The notes under the pieces: generated by a model
Database searches by the model: none
The model's input: only the letters and a program-made list of their open reading frames with translations
Told to the model about the DNA's origin: nothing
In this document: in pieces, positions 9,901 to 18,119 of the stretch
Layout of the letters: the number at the start of each line of letters is the position of its first letter
How positions within the stretch are numbered: the stretch's first letter is position 1
Origin: Chitinophaga oryzae
GTDB lineage: Bacteria > Bacteroidota > Bacteroidia > Chitinophagales > Chitinophagaceae
NCBI RefSeq assembly: GCF_012516375.2
Contig: NZ_CP051204.2
Span: 7,564,001 to 7,628,000, forward strand
Length of the DNA stretch: 64,000 nucleotides
Direction: 5' to 3'
Translations under genes and position numbers: made by a program

Positions 9901-10386
9901 CCGGCCCTCGGCGTCTGTTTTAGCGCCGGTGGTGGTGCCTTTTACCAGTACGGTCACCCCTATCAGCGGGTTACCCGCTTCGTCGGTAATACGGCCTTTG
10001 ATGGGAACGTTCTGTACCGTTTCACCGGCTTCCAGGATCACGATCAGGTTGTCTTTCATGATCTTATATCCCAGGGAGGTGCCTTCCAGCGCCTTGTCCA
10101 GGATGTCCCGCACGGGAGCATCTTTCATGGCAATAGAGATCTTCCGGTCAGGGATGCTGGCATTTTTATACACGAAAGTGTAGTCGCTTTTCTGCCCGAT
10201 CACATTCAGGAGCTTTCCAATGTTAATATTATTATAATTAACAGTGAGCCGCTCCTGGGAAAAACCATGTGCGCTAAGCTGTAAAAACCCTGCACAGAGC
10301 AATACGGAGGTTAGTTTCATACGCATTAACAGTTTCCTCATATTCCGCCTGGGAATATCAGAAGGCCACCAAAAGCTTTTTTTCAT
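6919..10386 (-). CDS. SusC/RagA-family TonB-dependent transporter with STN domain (locus 1)
   Basis: The protein has 1155 residues. The signal region is residues 1-43 (ends SAHGFSQ); an internal ATG at 10341 is an alternative start. Domains in order: STN/secretin-TonB short domain (about 45-112), carboxypeptidase-regulatory-like beta-sandwich (about 125-205; KGRITDEAGNPLIGVTVLVKG), plug (about 210-330; GYGKQKRVNLSGAVDAI, then VLKDAASAAIYGARAAFGVV), and a 22-stranded barrel ending in the terminal aromatic GLNLNF. It imports a large ligand across the outer membrane using TonB energy. The STN domain normally contacts a FecR anti-sigma factor, which is encoded next upstream (10575-11651). Confidence 0.95.
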   Translation of the reverse strand: MKKSFWWPSDIPRRNMRKLLMRMKLTSVLLCAGFLQLSAHGFSQERLTVNYNNINIGKLLNVIGQKSDYTFVYKNASIPDRKISIAMKDAPVRDILDKALEGTSLGYKIMKDNLIVILEAGETVQNVPIKGRITDEAGNPLIGVTVLVKGTTTGAKTDAEGRFKIEVPENAIIEFSYVGYEPQQMKAHSGASFNIALKANSSGLNEVVVVGYGKQKRVNLSGAVDAISGKELESRPIANINNGLQGLLPNLNITNDNGRVSSASKFNIRGVTSINGGDPFILVDNIPFTSEEVARLNPADVESITVLKDAASAAIYGARAAFGVVLITTKSGKDGRLIINANTNYAVRTLGLVPKIVTDPLTTMEYKHDAATPLYDLYPAAERAYAQRLKDDPSLPNVIVNPTDKNKWSYYGTTDWLHEVYQKSAPAYNANVSISRGDEKLNYYFSADYYSQDGMLRYNPDKYDRYNLRAKATYTFNDRVKIGSNTMYTNTTYAQPSSTMDYLFFHNSNRTPSLSVPRNPDGTWTSDGAALLGNLQSGGRSKDTWSEFMTTLNAEVGIIKDMWTLKGDATFRRGNQTGNTYVLPVAYRNGPGQPFLYTNGNKSSASNLSQAVKYNVYNIYTDFHKTFNKKHYVGALLGFNQEYHFYDKFNVKRLDLISTQYPTSQLATGNITQAQEIEDWAVRGIYYRLNYIFDDKYIVEVNGRNDGSSRFRTDHRWGFFPSGSLAWVVSKENFFRGVKDRLGIDMLKLRGSYGSLGDQQWDAYGYMERMKTSNINSVLNGQIPIGVFSPAPVTATYTWQTVKTVNGGIDISVLKEKLSFSYDRYVRYTNGMFAKSQELPAVFGADAPRTNSADLKTRGWEMTLFWRDQFKIGSNDFSYGVKLLLADSRSFITRYTNPTGTLANYDNGDIKRRNYYNGQEIGDIWGLETEGFFQNAEELKTHPNQAKVGSDDQQYLFYVGDLKFRDLNGDGVIDYGDNTVSNPGDRRIIGNSAPRLPYSIDLTASYKGFDFRALIQGIGKRDWYPGAGNHYFWGVYAQPWTNVQVHNMDRWTPETPNGYFPRLKSYIAEDATELGAPQTRYLQNAAYTRLKNVTLGYTLPKSLTGRAKINRLRIYVAAENIFTISHLKANIDPEGLDGSVYPYQKTYSCGLNLNF

Positions 10387-10465
10387 AAATTTGTTTCGTT
10401 AGGTTAAATAATTAGCCATTACCGGATTCTTTCGAATCGGTTTAGATTGTTTAGCCAGCATTTAT

Positions 10466-10497
10466 AAAAGGGGAATGTTGCCGCATTTCCCTTTTTT
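10466..10497 (-). terminator. Terminator-like hairpin between fecR and susC (locus 1)
   Basis: AAAAGGGGAATG (10466-10477) pairs with CATTTCCCTTTT (10484-10495) with one G-T pair, flanked by A/T runs on both sides. It sits in the 188-base gap between fecR and susC, so it could reduce read-through into susC and leave susC mainly under its own sigma-dependent promoter. That role is an inference. Confidence 0.55.
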
Positions 10498-10574
10498 GCT
10501 GTCTGCAAAAAAATTATCGGATAGTTATGTCATAGCTGATGCCGCCCCCGGCATTTTATTCCCTGATACGTTTT

Positions 10575-11651
10575 TTACCATATATAGATGACATTTTCTT
10601 TCGTGTTCACTTCGTAATGAAAGCCTGACATCAGTTGCAGCGCCTGCAACACATCTTCGATGCCCTGTTTCCGGAAAGCGCCTGTGAATACTTCGTGTTT
10701 ATAGCGGTCATTTTTAAACCGCAGCGTTACGTTGTACCATCGCTCCAGGTCGTGCGACAGCTGCTCAAAAGTGACGTTATCAAAATCGAACCGGTCGTTG
10801 ATCCAGGCGGTGGTTGGTTTTTCCGCATCCGGACTGTCTGCCGTGCCGGCGTTGGTGTTCTTTACCGGTGTAATGCTAAAGTTGGCTTTTTTACTGTCCT
10901 GTGCCGGTTGGTGCTTATGATTGGCGATGACCAGCTTCTGGTCGGGTTGCAGCTGTACCACTTTCTGGCCGCTGCCGTTTTCCGGAAAGCTCACTTCCAC
11001 TTTGCCGCTCAGCAGCGTGGTTTCTACGGTGGCATCCTCCGTATAGGCTTTTACGTTAAATACGGTCCCCAATACGCGGATATTGACAGGTCCCGTGCGG
11101 ATGATGAACGGATGTGCGGGATCGTGTTTTACATCAAAATAGGCTTCTCCCGTAAGGCCTACTTCCCTATCCCCGTTGAGGAAACGGGTAGCGTCGTATT
11201 GCAGGCGGCTGCAGGCATTGAGCACCACCGTAGTGCCGTCCGGCAGTACCACACTGGTTTTGGACCCTGTTTTGGTGACTACTTCGTTACGAAAGGCCTG
11301 CCTGTCGGGTGATGCGGGCCATAAGGCCCATACGCTCAGCAACACTGCCACCATCGCAGCCACGGCGGCCATCACTTTCCAGGGCGCCATTTTTCTGACA
11401 ACGGCGGTATCCTGCGACTGTTGCAGGAACAGGTTCATGCGGTCCAGTCCTTCACTGGCCAGCCGGCTTTCTTCTTCCGGCGTGAAGCCGTTGGCCGGGT
11501 TGACAGCCTGGATGTCTTCCACAATGGTAAAGGCATATTGCAGCTCCGGAAACTGCATCAGCAGCATTTCCAGCTCTTTCAATTCCTCCATGGTGGCCTC
11601 GCCGGATATCTTCCTGGCCATCAAAGTATTTATCCGGTTACGCTCGATCAT
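10575..11651 (-). CDS. FecR-family anti-sigma factor (locus 1)
   Basis: The protein has 358 residues. A cytoplasmic N-terminal region of about 90 residues (RINTLMARKISGEATMEELKELEMLL) is followed by one membrane span (about 91-113; VMAAVAAMVAVLLSVWAL). The periplasmic FecR domain is about 120-225 (TKTGSKTSVVLPDGTTVVLNACSRLQY, GEAYFDVKHDPAHPFIIRT, VLGTVFNVKAY), and a DUF4974-like C-terminal domain is about 285-358 (FDFDNVTFEQLSHDLERWYNVTL, VLQALQLMSGFHYEV). FecR proteins bind the STN domain of a loaded SusC in the periplasm and release an ECF sigma factor inside. The cognate sigma is most likely the divergent gene at 12134. Confidence 0.93.
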   Translation of the reverse strand: MIERNRINTLMARKISGEATMEELKELEMLLMQFPELQYAFTIVEDIQAVNPANGFTPEEESRLASEGLDRMNLFLQQSQDTAVVRKMAPWKVMAAVAAMVAVLLSVWALWPASPDRQAFRNEVVTKTGSKTSVVLPDGTTVVLNACSRLQYDATRFLNGDREVGLTGEAYFDVKHDPAHPFIIRTGPVNIRVLGTVFNVKAYTEDATVETTLLSGKVEVSFPENGSGQKVVQLQPDQKLVIANHKHQPAQDSKKANFSITPVKNTNAGTADSPDAEKPTTAWINDRFDFDNVTFEQLSHDLERWYNVTLRFKNDRYKHEVFTGAFRKQGIEDVLQALQLMSGFHYEVNTKENVIYIW

Positions 11652-11754
11652 TTACTTTTTAGTCCGTGTTTACCATAAGGTCGAAAAGAAAAATAAAAAC
11701 CCCCAAAGCAGTTTTAACATTTTATGGAGATTAACCGGATAATTTTTTTAATAA

Positions 11755-11762
11755 TATATTTG
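11755..11762 (+). promoter_or_regulatory. Candidate -7 element upstream of a small ORF
   Basis: TATATTTG matches TAnnTTTG exactly and lies 20 bases before the ATG of the small ORF at 11783. No matching TTG is visible at the expected -33 distance. It follows an A/T-rich CCGGATAATTTTT motif at 11735-11747. Confidence 0.45.
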
Positions 11763-11782
11763 TAGGCGTTAACCCGTCTCTT

Positions 11783-11986
11783 ATGGAAAACAAACGGCAG
11801 AGGTTTATCCCTGGTAACTCAGAGCCTTCCCGAAAGAACGGAAAGGGCCGGTACCGGCGGAAGACAGCCTCGGTTAATACCACCTCGCTGGCGCCGGTAG
11901 TGGAAATTTTCGACTTCACCGACCGCTACGGAGCGACGCCTGAAAGCTTGTTCCGATCGTTTGAGCCCCTCGATTACGGCAGGTGA
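11783..11986 (+). CDS. Possible small basic protein of unknown function
   Basis: This 67-residue ORF begins at an ATG behind a good -7 element. It has a very basic first half (MENKRQRF, SRKNGKGRYRRK) and an acidic/aromatic second half (EIFDFTDRYGATPESLFRSFEPLDYGR). There is no signal peptide or membrane span, and I recognise no family. It lies in the 482-base gap between divergent fecR and sigma-factor genes of locus 1. An antisense ORF of 97 codons also covers part of it, so coding is not certain. It could be a small regulator or just a leader sequence for the sigma gene. Confidence 0.35.
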   Translation: MENKRQRFIPGNSEPSRKNGKGRYRRKTASVNTTSLAPVVEIFDFTDRYGATPESLFRSFEPLDYGR

Positions 11987-12133
11987 TACCAATATTAATG
12001 AGCGTAATATTCCATCAACTTTCGCCAAAAAAGCACCACTGCAAAAAAAAATTACCGGATAAATTATTTTGTTAACTTTAGCGTAATCTGCGTTATTTAT
12101 TATTGCAACCAATATCAGTGGCTCAAAAAAGGG

Positions 12134-12694
12134 ATGGATCAGTGTATTATCAATGAACTATTCAAAAACATCACAGCGAACAATGACCAGACAGCCTTCA
12201 AAGCTTTCTACAATCATTTTTTTATAAAACTGCTGCGTTTTTCCTTTTCGCTCACCCGTTCCAAAGAGGTGGCGGAAGAAATCACGAACGATGTTTTTAT
12301 GCATTGCTGGCAAAAAAGGCAATCACTGACGGACATAAAAAATCCGCAGGTGTACCTCTTTGTCGTTGCCAAAAACAAAGCCATTGATCATATGCGCAAA
12401 CAATCCGCCTCCCGGCAGGTCGCCATTGCGGAAGAAGATAAACTGGAAATATCTTTTGAAAGCGATCCCGAACAACTGATGATCTCCGCGGAAATGATCC
12501 GCAAAATGGAATACACCATCGAACAACTTCCGCCTAAATGTAAAATGGTGTACATCCTCGTAAAACAATACGGACTGCGTTATAAAGAAGTAGCTACCGT
12601 ATTGAACCTCTCCGTTAAAACAGTGGAAAACCAGCTGGCTATTGCCATGAAAAGACTTACCACCGCTGTGAATTTCACCCTTGAAAAAATTTAG
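12134..12694 (+). CDS. ECF RNA polymerase sigma factor (locus 1)
   Basis: The protein has 186 residues, the usual ECF size. Region 2 is about residues 20-90 (FYNHFFIKLLRFSFSLTRSKEVAEEITNDVFMHCWQKR, then NPQVYLFVVAKNKAIDHMRK). Region 4 is about 120-175, with a helix-turn-helix in YKEVATVLNLSVKTVENQLAIAMKRL. It matches the Bacteroidota FecI-like group that works with FecR. Transcribed divergently from fecR-susC-susD-phosphoesterase, it is the likely activator of that operon when released by FecR. Its TAG stop lies at the start of inverted-repeat element C1. Confidence 0.93.
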   Translation: MDQCIINELFKNITANNDQTAFKAFYNHFFIKLLRFSFSLTRSKEVAEEITNDVFMHCWQKRQSLTDIKNPQVYLFVVAKNKAIDHMRKQSASRQVAIAEEDKLEISFESDPEQLMISAEMIRKMEYTIEQLPPKCKMVYILVKQYGLRYKEVATVLNLSVKTVENQLAIAMKRLTTAVNFTLEKI

Positions 12695-12831
12695 GGATTT
12701 TTTGATTTAGAGATTTTTTGATTTCCAATGTCGATAAAAAGCGAAGACCGGAGCGGTTTTAAGCGCTCCGGTCTTCTGTGTAATCATCCGCAAAAAATCA
12801 AAAATCCGAAAATCAAAAAATTGAAAAATTG
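12695..12831. repeat. Inverted-repeat element C1 (GATTTTTTGATTT arms) with central terminator
   Basis: The element fills the gap between the convergent stops at 12694 and 12833. The core is a perfect 13-bp hairpin (GAAGACCGGAGCG, 12743-12755, with its mirror at 12764-12776). Outer arms repeat ATTTTTTGATTT units in opposite orientation on the two sides (about 12697-12724 and 12791-12825). The sigma gene's TAG is formed at the left boundary (TTTAGGGATTT). It probably acts as a bidirectional terminator. Confidence 0.85.
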
Positions 12832-12832
12832 A

Positions 12833-14401
12833 CTAGTATCCTTCGTTCTGTGGTTTCAGATTCGGGTTGTTCTTCATCTCAAATACAGGCAACGGATACA
12901 GCAGGTGTTTTTTAGCCAGCGTGCCATTGTTGGCTTTGTTGACGTGACCAATGAAATCGTCGAAACCATTTGTTTCATCATTGTATACTTTACGCAGGCG
13001 TACCATATCAAACCAAACCACTCCTTCGTAACAGAGTTCATGCCAGCGTTCGCGCCATACGGTCTGTTCAAATTCTGCCTGGCTCAGGCCCGCTTTTGCA
13101 GGCAGGCCGGCACGAACGCGAACAGCGTTCAATGCCGTATAGGCGGCGGCGTTAGCGGCCCCGTCGGCACGGTTCTGTGCTTCTGCATAGGTCAACAGTA
13201 CTTCAGCATAACGCATCAGCGTCAGGTTCAGGTTGCTGATACCGGTACCTGGCCTGCCGGGAGCGCCATGGCAGATGACATCAAAGAACTTGTAGATGTA
13301 CGGCGCACCCAGTTTGATGGTATCGCCGTTACCTTTAAAGAAGTAGTAATTGTAAAAGAACTGTTGCTGATCAGGGCGCTTGTCTGTCGGCTCAAACTTC
13401 TTATAGGAATTATAGAAAGAGAGCGACGGCACGTAGGTACCCTGTCCGCTACCCTTCGCGGAAATATCCGGTTGCGCGTTGTTGGGCAGCATGGTGGTTT
13501 GTACCGGGTTTTCTTCCACACCGCTCAGGTATTGTACCTGGAACAGCAGTTCCAGCTTGTTGTTGGAGCCTACGCTGTGCAGATCGTCATAGCTGGTGAA
13601 CAGGCCTATCTCTGAAGGATGGGAATTGGCATAGTCAATTACTTCCTTTGCTTTATCTGCAGCCAGTTTATAATATGCCTGTCCTTTGTTGAGCGGAAAA
13701 CCGGCCATGGTCAGGTATACTTTTGCCAGCAGGGCTTTAATAGCGGCAGTACTGGCGCGGCCGGTATTGTCTTTCCAGGGAAGGCCGGCGGCTTCTGCTT
13801 TCTGCAGGTCGGCCACGATGGATTTATATACGTCTTCTGTGCTGGTACGGCTGGGAGAGAAGTCGGTAGAAGTGGGTGTCTGTGATTTTAAGATCAAAGG
13901 CACGTCGCCCCACAGCCTCACCGCATAGAAATAGGCCCAGGCGCGGAGGAAGTAAGCTTCGCCCATTACCTTTTTACGCGCTGCTTCGTCCATAGGATTG
14001 ATCTTCGGCACATTGTCCAGTACAAGGTTTGTCTGGGCAATTTCGCGGTAGATGCCTTTCCACCAGTTACCGATCTGGAGGTTGTCGCCGTCGTACACCA
14101 GGCCCAGGAGGTTGTTCAGATCGGAGTTCTGGGCGGTTTTGGTGATAACAGTACCTGTAGCCGCATCGAGGAAGGCGTAGTTGTTGGTGAAGATACCTGC
14201 GCCTTCTCCCACGAAGCGTAACCGGGCGTAGGCTGCAAAGATAGCCGCGTCCGCATGTTCAGGTAAAGTAAAGTAGCTATCCGGGCTGAGGTTCGAAGGG
14301 TCCGTTTCTTCGAGGAACTTTTTACAACCGCTGCCCGCACCTATCAGCATAGCGCCGCAGAGCGCCAGCTGTATCGTTTTACGAAAGATATTTCTCTTCA
14401 T
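12833..14401 (-). CDS. SusD/RagB-family outer-membrane lipoprotein (locus 2)
   Basis: The protein has 522 residues from the ATG at 14401, which gives signal MKRNIFRKTIQLALCGAMLIGAGSGC with a lipobox Cys near residue 26. SusD markers include FLEETDPSNLSPDSYFTLPEHADAAIFAAYA, YFLRAWAYFYAVRLWGDVPL, LMRYAEVLLTYAEAQNRADG and the C-terminal RERWHELCYEGVVWFDMVRL. It would form the lid on the SusC encoded just upstream, 28 bases away. No enzyme gene accompanies this pair. It ends against element C1. Confidence 0.95.
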   Translation of the reverse strand: MKRNIFRKTIQLALCGAMLIGAGSGCKKFLEETDPSNLSPDSYFTLPEHADAAIFAAYARLRFVGEGAGIFTNNYAFLDAATGTVITKTAQNSDLNNLLGLVYDGDNLQIGNWWKGIYREIAQTNLVLDNVPKINPMDEAARKKVMGEAYFLRAWAYFYAVRLWGDVPLILKSQTPTSTDFSPSRTSTEDVYKSIVADLQKAEAAGLPWKDNTGRASTAAIKALLAKVYLTMAGFPLNKGQAYYKLAADKAKEVIDYANSHPSEIGLFTSYDDLHSVGSNNKLELLFQVQYLSGVEENPVQTTMLPNNAQPDISAKGSGQGTYVPSLSFYNSYKKFEPTDKRPDQQQFFYNYYFFKGNGDTIKLGAPYIYKFFDVICHGAPGRPGTGISNLNLTLMRYAEVLLTYAEAQNRADGAANAAAYTALNAVRVRAGLPAKAGLSQAEFEQTVWRERWHELCYEGVVWFDMVRLRKVYNDETNGFDDFIGHVNKANNGTLAKKHLLYPLPVFEMKNNPNLKPQNEGY

Positions 14402-14429
14402 GATAAAGTCTTTTTGAATACTGAACAAA

Positions 14430-17400
14430 TTAGAACGCCACGTTTAACCCCAGCTGATAAGTGGTCGGTTGGGGATAGTCGAAGAAGGTCTGTCCCTGTG
14501 CGAAAGCGTCGCCATAGGTGCTTACTTCCGGATCGTTGCCGCTGTATTTGGTCCAAACGAAGAAGTTTTGTGCGGAAGCCCAGATACGCAGGCGGCTCAG
14601 GTGTATTCTCTGCAGCACTTCAGGTTGGAAAGTATATCCCAGCAGTAAGTTTTTGCCACGGAGGAAAGAACCGTCTTCTACCCAGCGGGTGTCTACGTTG
14701 GTAACATAACCTGCAGCTACCGGACGGGGCGCAGCGATCGGGGTGTTCTGATGCTGTGGTGTCCAGTAGTCCAGTACAGAACGGAAGCTGTTGGCGATGC
14801 TGATACGGTCTTCACCGGAGTGGTGGGACATGTTCAGCACGTCGGCGCCATAGGAGTACTGCAGTTCCAGGGTGAGGTCGAAGTTTTTATACTTGAAGCT
14901 GTTGATAAAACCGCCCCATCCTTTCGGGTTACCGTTACCAATGATCATACGGTCGGCATCGTTGATGATGTGATCGCCGTTCACGTCGCGGTATTTGATA
15001 TCGCCGGGCAGCATGGTGTTACCGCCGCGATAGCTCTGGAACTTAGCGGCTTCTGCTCTCTCGGCTTCACTCCAGGTACCTTCACGCACCAGTCCCCAGA
15101 AGGAACCAACGGGTTCGCCTATACGCAGGATGTTGGTCTGGTTGGTAAAGTTGGGACCGCCCACACCGAAGATATCTGCCGGCGTGGCGAGTGACAGGAT
15201 TTTGTTACGGTTGAAGGAGATATTGAAGGTAGTGTTCCAGGTAAAGTCTTTTCCGTTGACTACCAGCGCATTCAATGCCAGTTCCAGGCCTTTGTTCTCC
15301 ATGGAGCCGATGTTTTTGCGGATAGTAGTGTAACCGCTGGTAGAAGGCACCGGCGCATCGAGCAACATGTCTGTTGTTTTACGGTAGTACACGTCTGCTT
15401 CGAGGTTGATCCGGTTGTTGAACAAGCCTATTTCAGCGCCGAAGTCAGCCTGTGCTGTTTTTTCCCATTTCAGGTCCGGATTGGCGAGCCTGTTGGTGCC
15501 GATACCCTGTACCTTGGCCCCGTTGATCACGGCGGCGTAGGTACTGTTGGCGGCGAGGGTGGCGAGGGACTGGTACGGCGGAATTTCGGAGTTACCGGTA
15601 ACGCCGTAGCTGGTACGCAGCTTCAGGTTGGACAGGATGTGATTGCCTTTCAGCCACGGTTCTTCAGACACTCTCCAGGCCAGTGCGGCAGAGGGGAAAG
15701 TGGCGTATTTGTTGGAAGGACCGAAGCGGGAAGATCCGTCTCTGCGGGCGGTGAGCGTCAGCAGGTAGCGTTCTTTGTAGGCGTAGTTCAACCTGGTGAA
15801 GTAAGAGAAGAACGAAAACCGTGTACGGTTGGAACCTACGCCGCTGGCGGGGATCACAGACCCGGCGCCGAGGTTGTTGTTCTCAAAATAGTCCGTGGAA
15901 TAGTTTTCGCCCCTTGCATTGATAGTGAAATAGTTGTTTTCAGAAGCGCCCATACCAACCATGCCGGTGAAGGAGTGATCGGTACCAAAACGTTTATTAT
16001 AGGTCAGGTAGTTTTCAAAGGACCAGAAGGATTCACGGTCATTGGCAACAATGGCGATACCTTTCTGAGAAGCGGAAATATCCAGCAGGGAGCGGCCATT
16101 CCATTCGTTACGGCCACGGGTGACGATGTTGGCGCCGAGGGTGCTGCGCAGTTCGAGGCCTTTTGCCAGGGTGAGGTTGGCGTAGGCGTTACCGAGGGTG
16201 GTCTGCGTGTTCAGGATGTACTTCCTGTCTGTCAGGATCTGTACCGGGTTGGAACCGCCTTCAGCGCCGGGATACATTTTGTTGTTGGTCCAGGTGCCGT
16301 CTGCCAGTTTCAGGGGCAGGAAAGGCAGCGCTTCGGTGATCATACGCACGGAGTTGAGGCCGCCGGTACCGATGTCTACCAGGTTTTCTTCCTGGTTGTT
16401 ATAGCTCAGTGAGCCCCCTACTTTCAGCCATTCTTTGATTTTTGTGTCGATGGTGAAGCGGGCGGAATAACGTTTCAGGTAAGAATTCAGCAGCAGGCCG
16501 TTGTCATCGAGGTAACCGAGATAGAGACCGTACTGGGTATCAGGGTTACCGCCGGAGAAGCCCAGCTGATGGTTCTGCGTGAGTTTGTGCTGGATGGATT
16601 CCTTGAACCAGTCGGTATCATACAGCGGGTTACCGTCTTTATCAAAGAAGCGGGAGTCTTTTCTTTTCAATGCAGGGTTGCTGGCTGCATAGTTGCCATT
16701 GTCCCAGCCGGCTTTATCGTAGATCTGTGCGTTCTGCCAGCCCAGCATTTCCAGGTCGAGGTATTCTTTGGCATTGAGCATTTTCACGCGGTTCGGGCCG
16801 GGTGTGTTGAGGCCGAAGTAGTTGTCGTACGTAACGCGGCCGCCGGTGGCGGAGCCTTTTTTGGTGGTTACCAGCACAACGCCGTTAGCGCCTCTCGCAC
16901 CGTAGATCGCGGTAGAGGAGGCGTCTTTCAGTACTTCGATGGATTCGATGTCGTTTGGATTGATGTAGTCAATCGCGTTGGAGTTCTGCGTTTGGTTACC
17001 CATGGGCAGTGCTACTCCGTCTACCACATATAGCGGGTTGCTGGTGGTGTTGATAGAGCTGAAGCCACGGATACGCACTCTTGTCTGGCCACCGGGGCGG
17101 CCGGAGTTGGTACTTACCTGTACGCCGGGCATACGGCCGCTGAGGGCCTGGTTTACAGACGGGGCGGGGCGCTCCTGCAGGGCAGCGGCTCTCACAGAGG
17201 CTACGGCGCCGGTTACATCTGATCTTTTCTGCGTACCGTAACCGATCACCACCACGTCTTGCAGTGATTTCACGTCGGTAGCCAGTGCTGCGTTCAGGGT
17301 GGTGGCGTTGCCCACCAGTTTTTCAGTGGGAGTATAACCAACGAAGGTAAATATGAGCGTACTGTTATTACCGGGTACTGTGAGGGAGTAGCTACCGTCG

Positions 17401-17588
17401 GGGCCGGACTGGGTGCCGGTGTTGGTGCCTTTTATCTGCACTGTCACGCCCGGAAGCGGCGTGTTGTCCCGTGCATCAAACACCTTACCGGTGATCTTCT
17501 TTCCCTGGGAGAAGGCCAGCAGCGACAGCAGTAGCAGGATGCTGCTCTGCAAACTGGTCCGTACCAGGAAGGTCAGTTTTTTCTTCAT
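14430..17588 (-). CDS. SusC/RagA-family TonB-dependent transporter without STN domain (locus 2)
   Basis: The protein has 1052 residues from the ATG at 17588, where MKKKLTFLVRTSLQSSILLL supplies a signal peptide; the longer frame lacks one. The mature protein starts directly with the carboxypeptidase-regulatory-like domain (about 32-105; KKITGKVFDARDNTPLPGVTV), then plug (about 110-220; GYGTQKRSDVTGAVASV, VLKDASSTAIYGARGANGVV) and barrel, ending GLNVAF. It has no STN domain, so it should not signal to a FecR, which fits the lack of an adjacent fecR/sigma pair. Control is more likely through the long upstream region with LacI-operator-like palindromes. Confidence 0.95.
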   Translation of the reverse strand: MKKKLTFLVRTSLQSSILLLLSLLAFSQGKKITGKVFDARDNTPLPGVTVQIKGTNTGTQSGPDGSYSLTVPGNNSTLIFTFVGYTPTEKLVGNATTLNAALATDVKSLQDVVVIGYGTQKRSDVTGAVASVRAAALQERPAPSVNQALSGRMPGVQVSTNSGRPGGQTRVRIRGFSSINTTSNPLYVVDGVALPMGNQTQNSNAIDYINPNDIESIEVLKDASSTAIYGARGANGVVLVTTKKGSATGGRVTYDNYFGLNTPGPNRVKMLNAKEYLDLEMLGWQNAQIYDKAGWDNGNYAASNPALKRKDSRFFDKDGNPLYDTDWFKESIQHKLTQNHQLGFSGGNPDTQYGLYLGYLDDNGLLLNSYLKRYSARFTIDTKIKEWLKVGGSLSYNNQEENLVDIGTGGLNSVRMITEALPFLPLKLADGTWTNNKMYPGAEGGSNPVQILTDRKYILNTQTTLGNAYANLTLAKGLELRSTLGANIVTRGRNEWNGRSLLDISASQKGIAIVANDRESFWSFENYLTYNKRFGTDHSFTGMVGMGASENNYFTINARGENYSTDYFENNNLGAGSVIPASGVGSNRTRFSFFSYFTRLNYAYKERYLLTLTARRDGSSRFGPSNKYATFPSAALAWRVSEEPWLKGNHILSNLKLRTSYGVTGNSEIPPYQSLATLAANSTYAAVINGAKVQGIGTNRLANPDLKWEKTAQADFGAEIGLFNNRINLEADVYYRKTTDMLLDAPVPSTSGYTTIRKNIGSMENKGLELALNALVVNGKDFTWNTTFNISFNRNKILSLATPADIFGVGGPNFTNQTNILRIGEPVGSFWGLVREGTWSEAERAEAAKFQSYRGGNTMLPGDIKYRDVNGDHIINDADRMIIGNGNPKGWGGFINSFKYKNFDLTLELQYSYGADVLNMSHHSGEDRISIANSFRSVLDYWTPQHQNTPIAAPRPVAAGYVTNVDTRWVEDGSFLRGKNLLLGYTFQPEVLQRIHLSRLRIWASAQNFFVWTKYSGNDPEVSTYGDAFAQGQTFFDYPQPTTYQLGLNVAF

Positions 17589-17637
17589 ACATGTTTGTTT
17601 TTTGGTTAATAAAGGTTCAATGCTGATAAAGTTTATG

Positions 17638-17652
17638 CTAAAACGATTTTGC
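17638..17652. promoter_or_regulatory. CG-centred operator-like palindrome upstream of susC (locus 2)
   Basis: CTAAAACGATTTTGC lies 50 bases upstream of the susC start. Its half-sites agree at 5 of 7 positions around a central CG, the pattern of LacI-family operators. The 16 bases TGCTAAAACGATTTTG recur exactly at 18365-18380. No LacI gene is in the window. Confidence 0.5.
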
Positions 17653-17799
17653 AAAAGAAGCCCGATAACCTCTCCGGATAATTTTTGGAAAGGAAACAGT
17701 TTTGAAAACAGTAAAGAGGGCAGTCACTGCCGGTTGTTATACAGGTTGCTGCAGACAATGTATCCGGACACATACCAGCCCGCGGGCTGCTGACCAGGC

Positions 17800-18085
17800 A
17801 CAGGAAGCCATGCGTCTTCCTGGTACCGTCCCTGGCCGGCCCATGTGCCATGTGGCCGGTGCGTACGAGGAAGTAATGCGTCTTCCTGATACCGTCCCTG
17901 GCCGGATCATGTGCCATGTGGCCAATGTTTACGAGGAAGTAATGCGTCTTCCTGGTATGATACATGGCCGCTGCTCATTCGTGGCACAGCCGCTGCTACT
18001 GCAGAGAAATCTCCCTGGTAACAGCCTGTTGATCCCTTGCGATGTAGCTGGCGCTGCCCCGGAAGTGATGCGTCTTCCCGGTGCC
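17800..18085. repeat. 66-bp imperfect tandem repeat with conserved hairpin loops
   Basis: Units start at 17804, 17870 and 17936, exactly 66 bases apart; a diverged fourth core starts at 18062. The first two units are about 86% identical (9 differences). Every copy keeps ATGCGTCTTCC, and the first three form an AGGAAG/CTTCCT stem around an 8-base loop ending ATGCGT. Because 66 is a multiple of three, several frames stay open on both strands and show 22-residue repeats, but none has signs of a real protein. It lies between locus 2 susC and the locus 3 sigma gene. Confidence 0.75.
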
Positions 18086-18119
18086 CGGCTGCTGATCCTG
18101 CGCAACACAGCCGCTCTGG

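Noticed and set aside
17804..18085. CRISPR array
   Set aside because: Units are adjacent 66-bp copies without unique spacers, and there are no cas genes.
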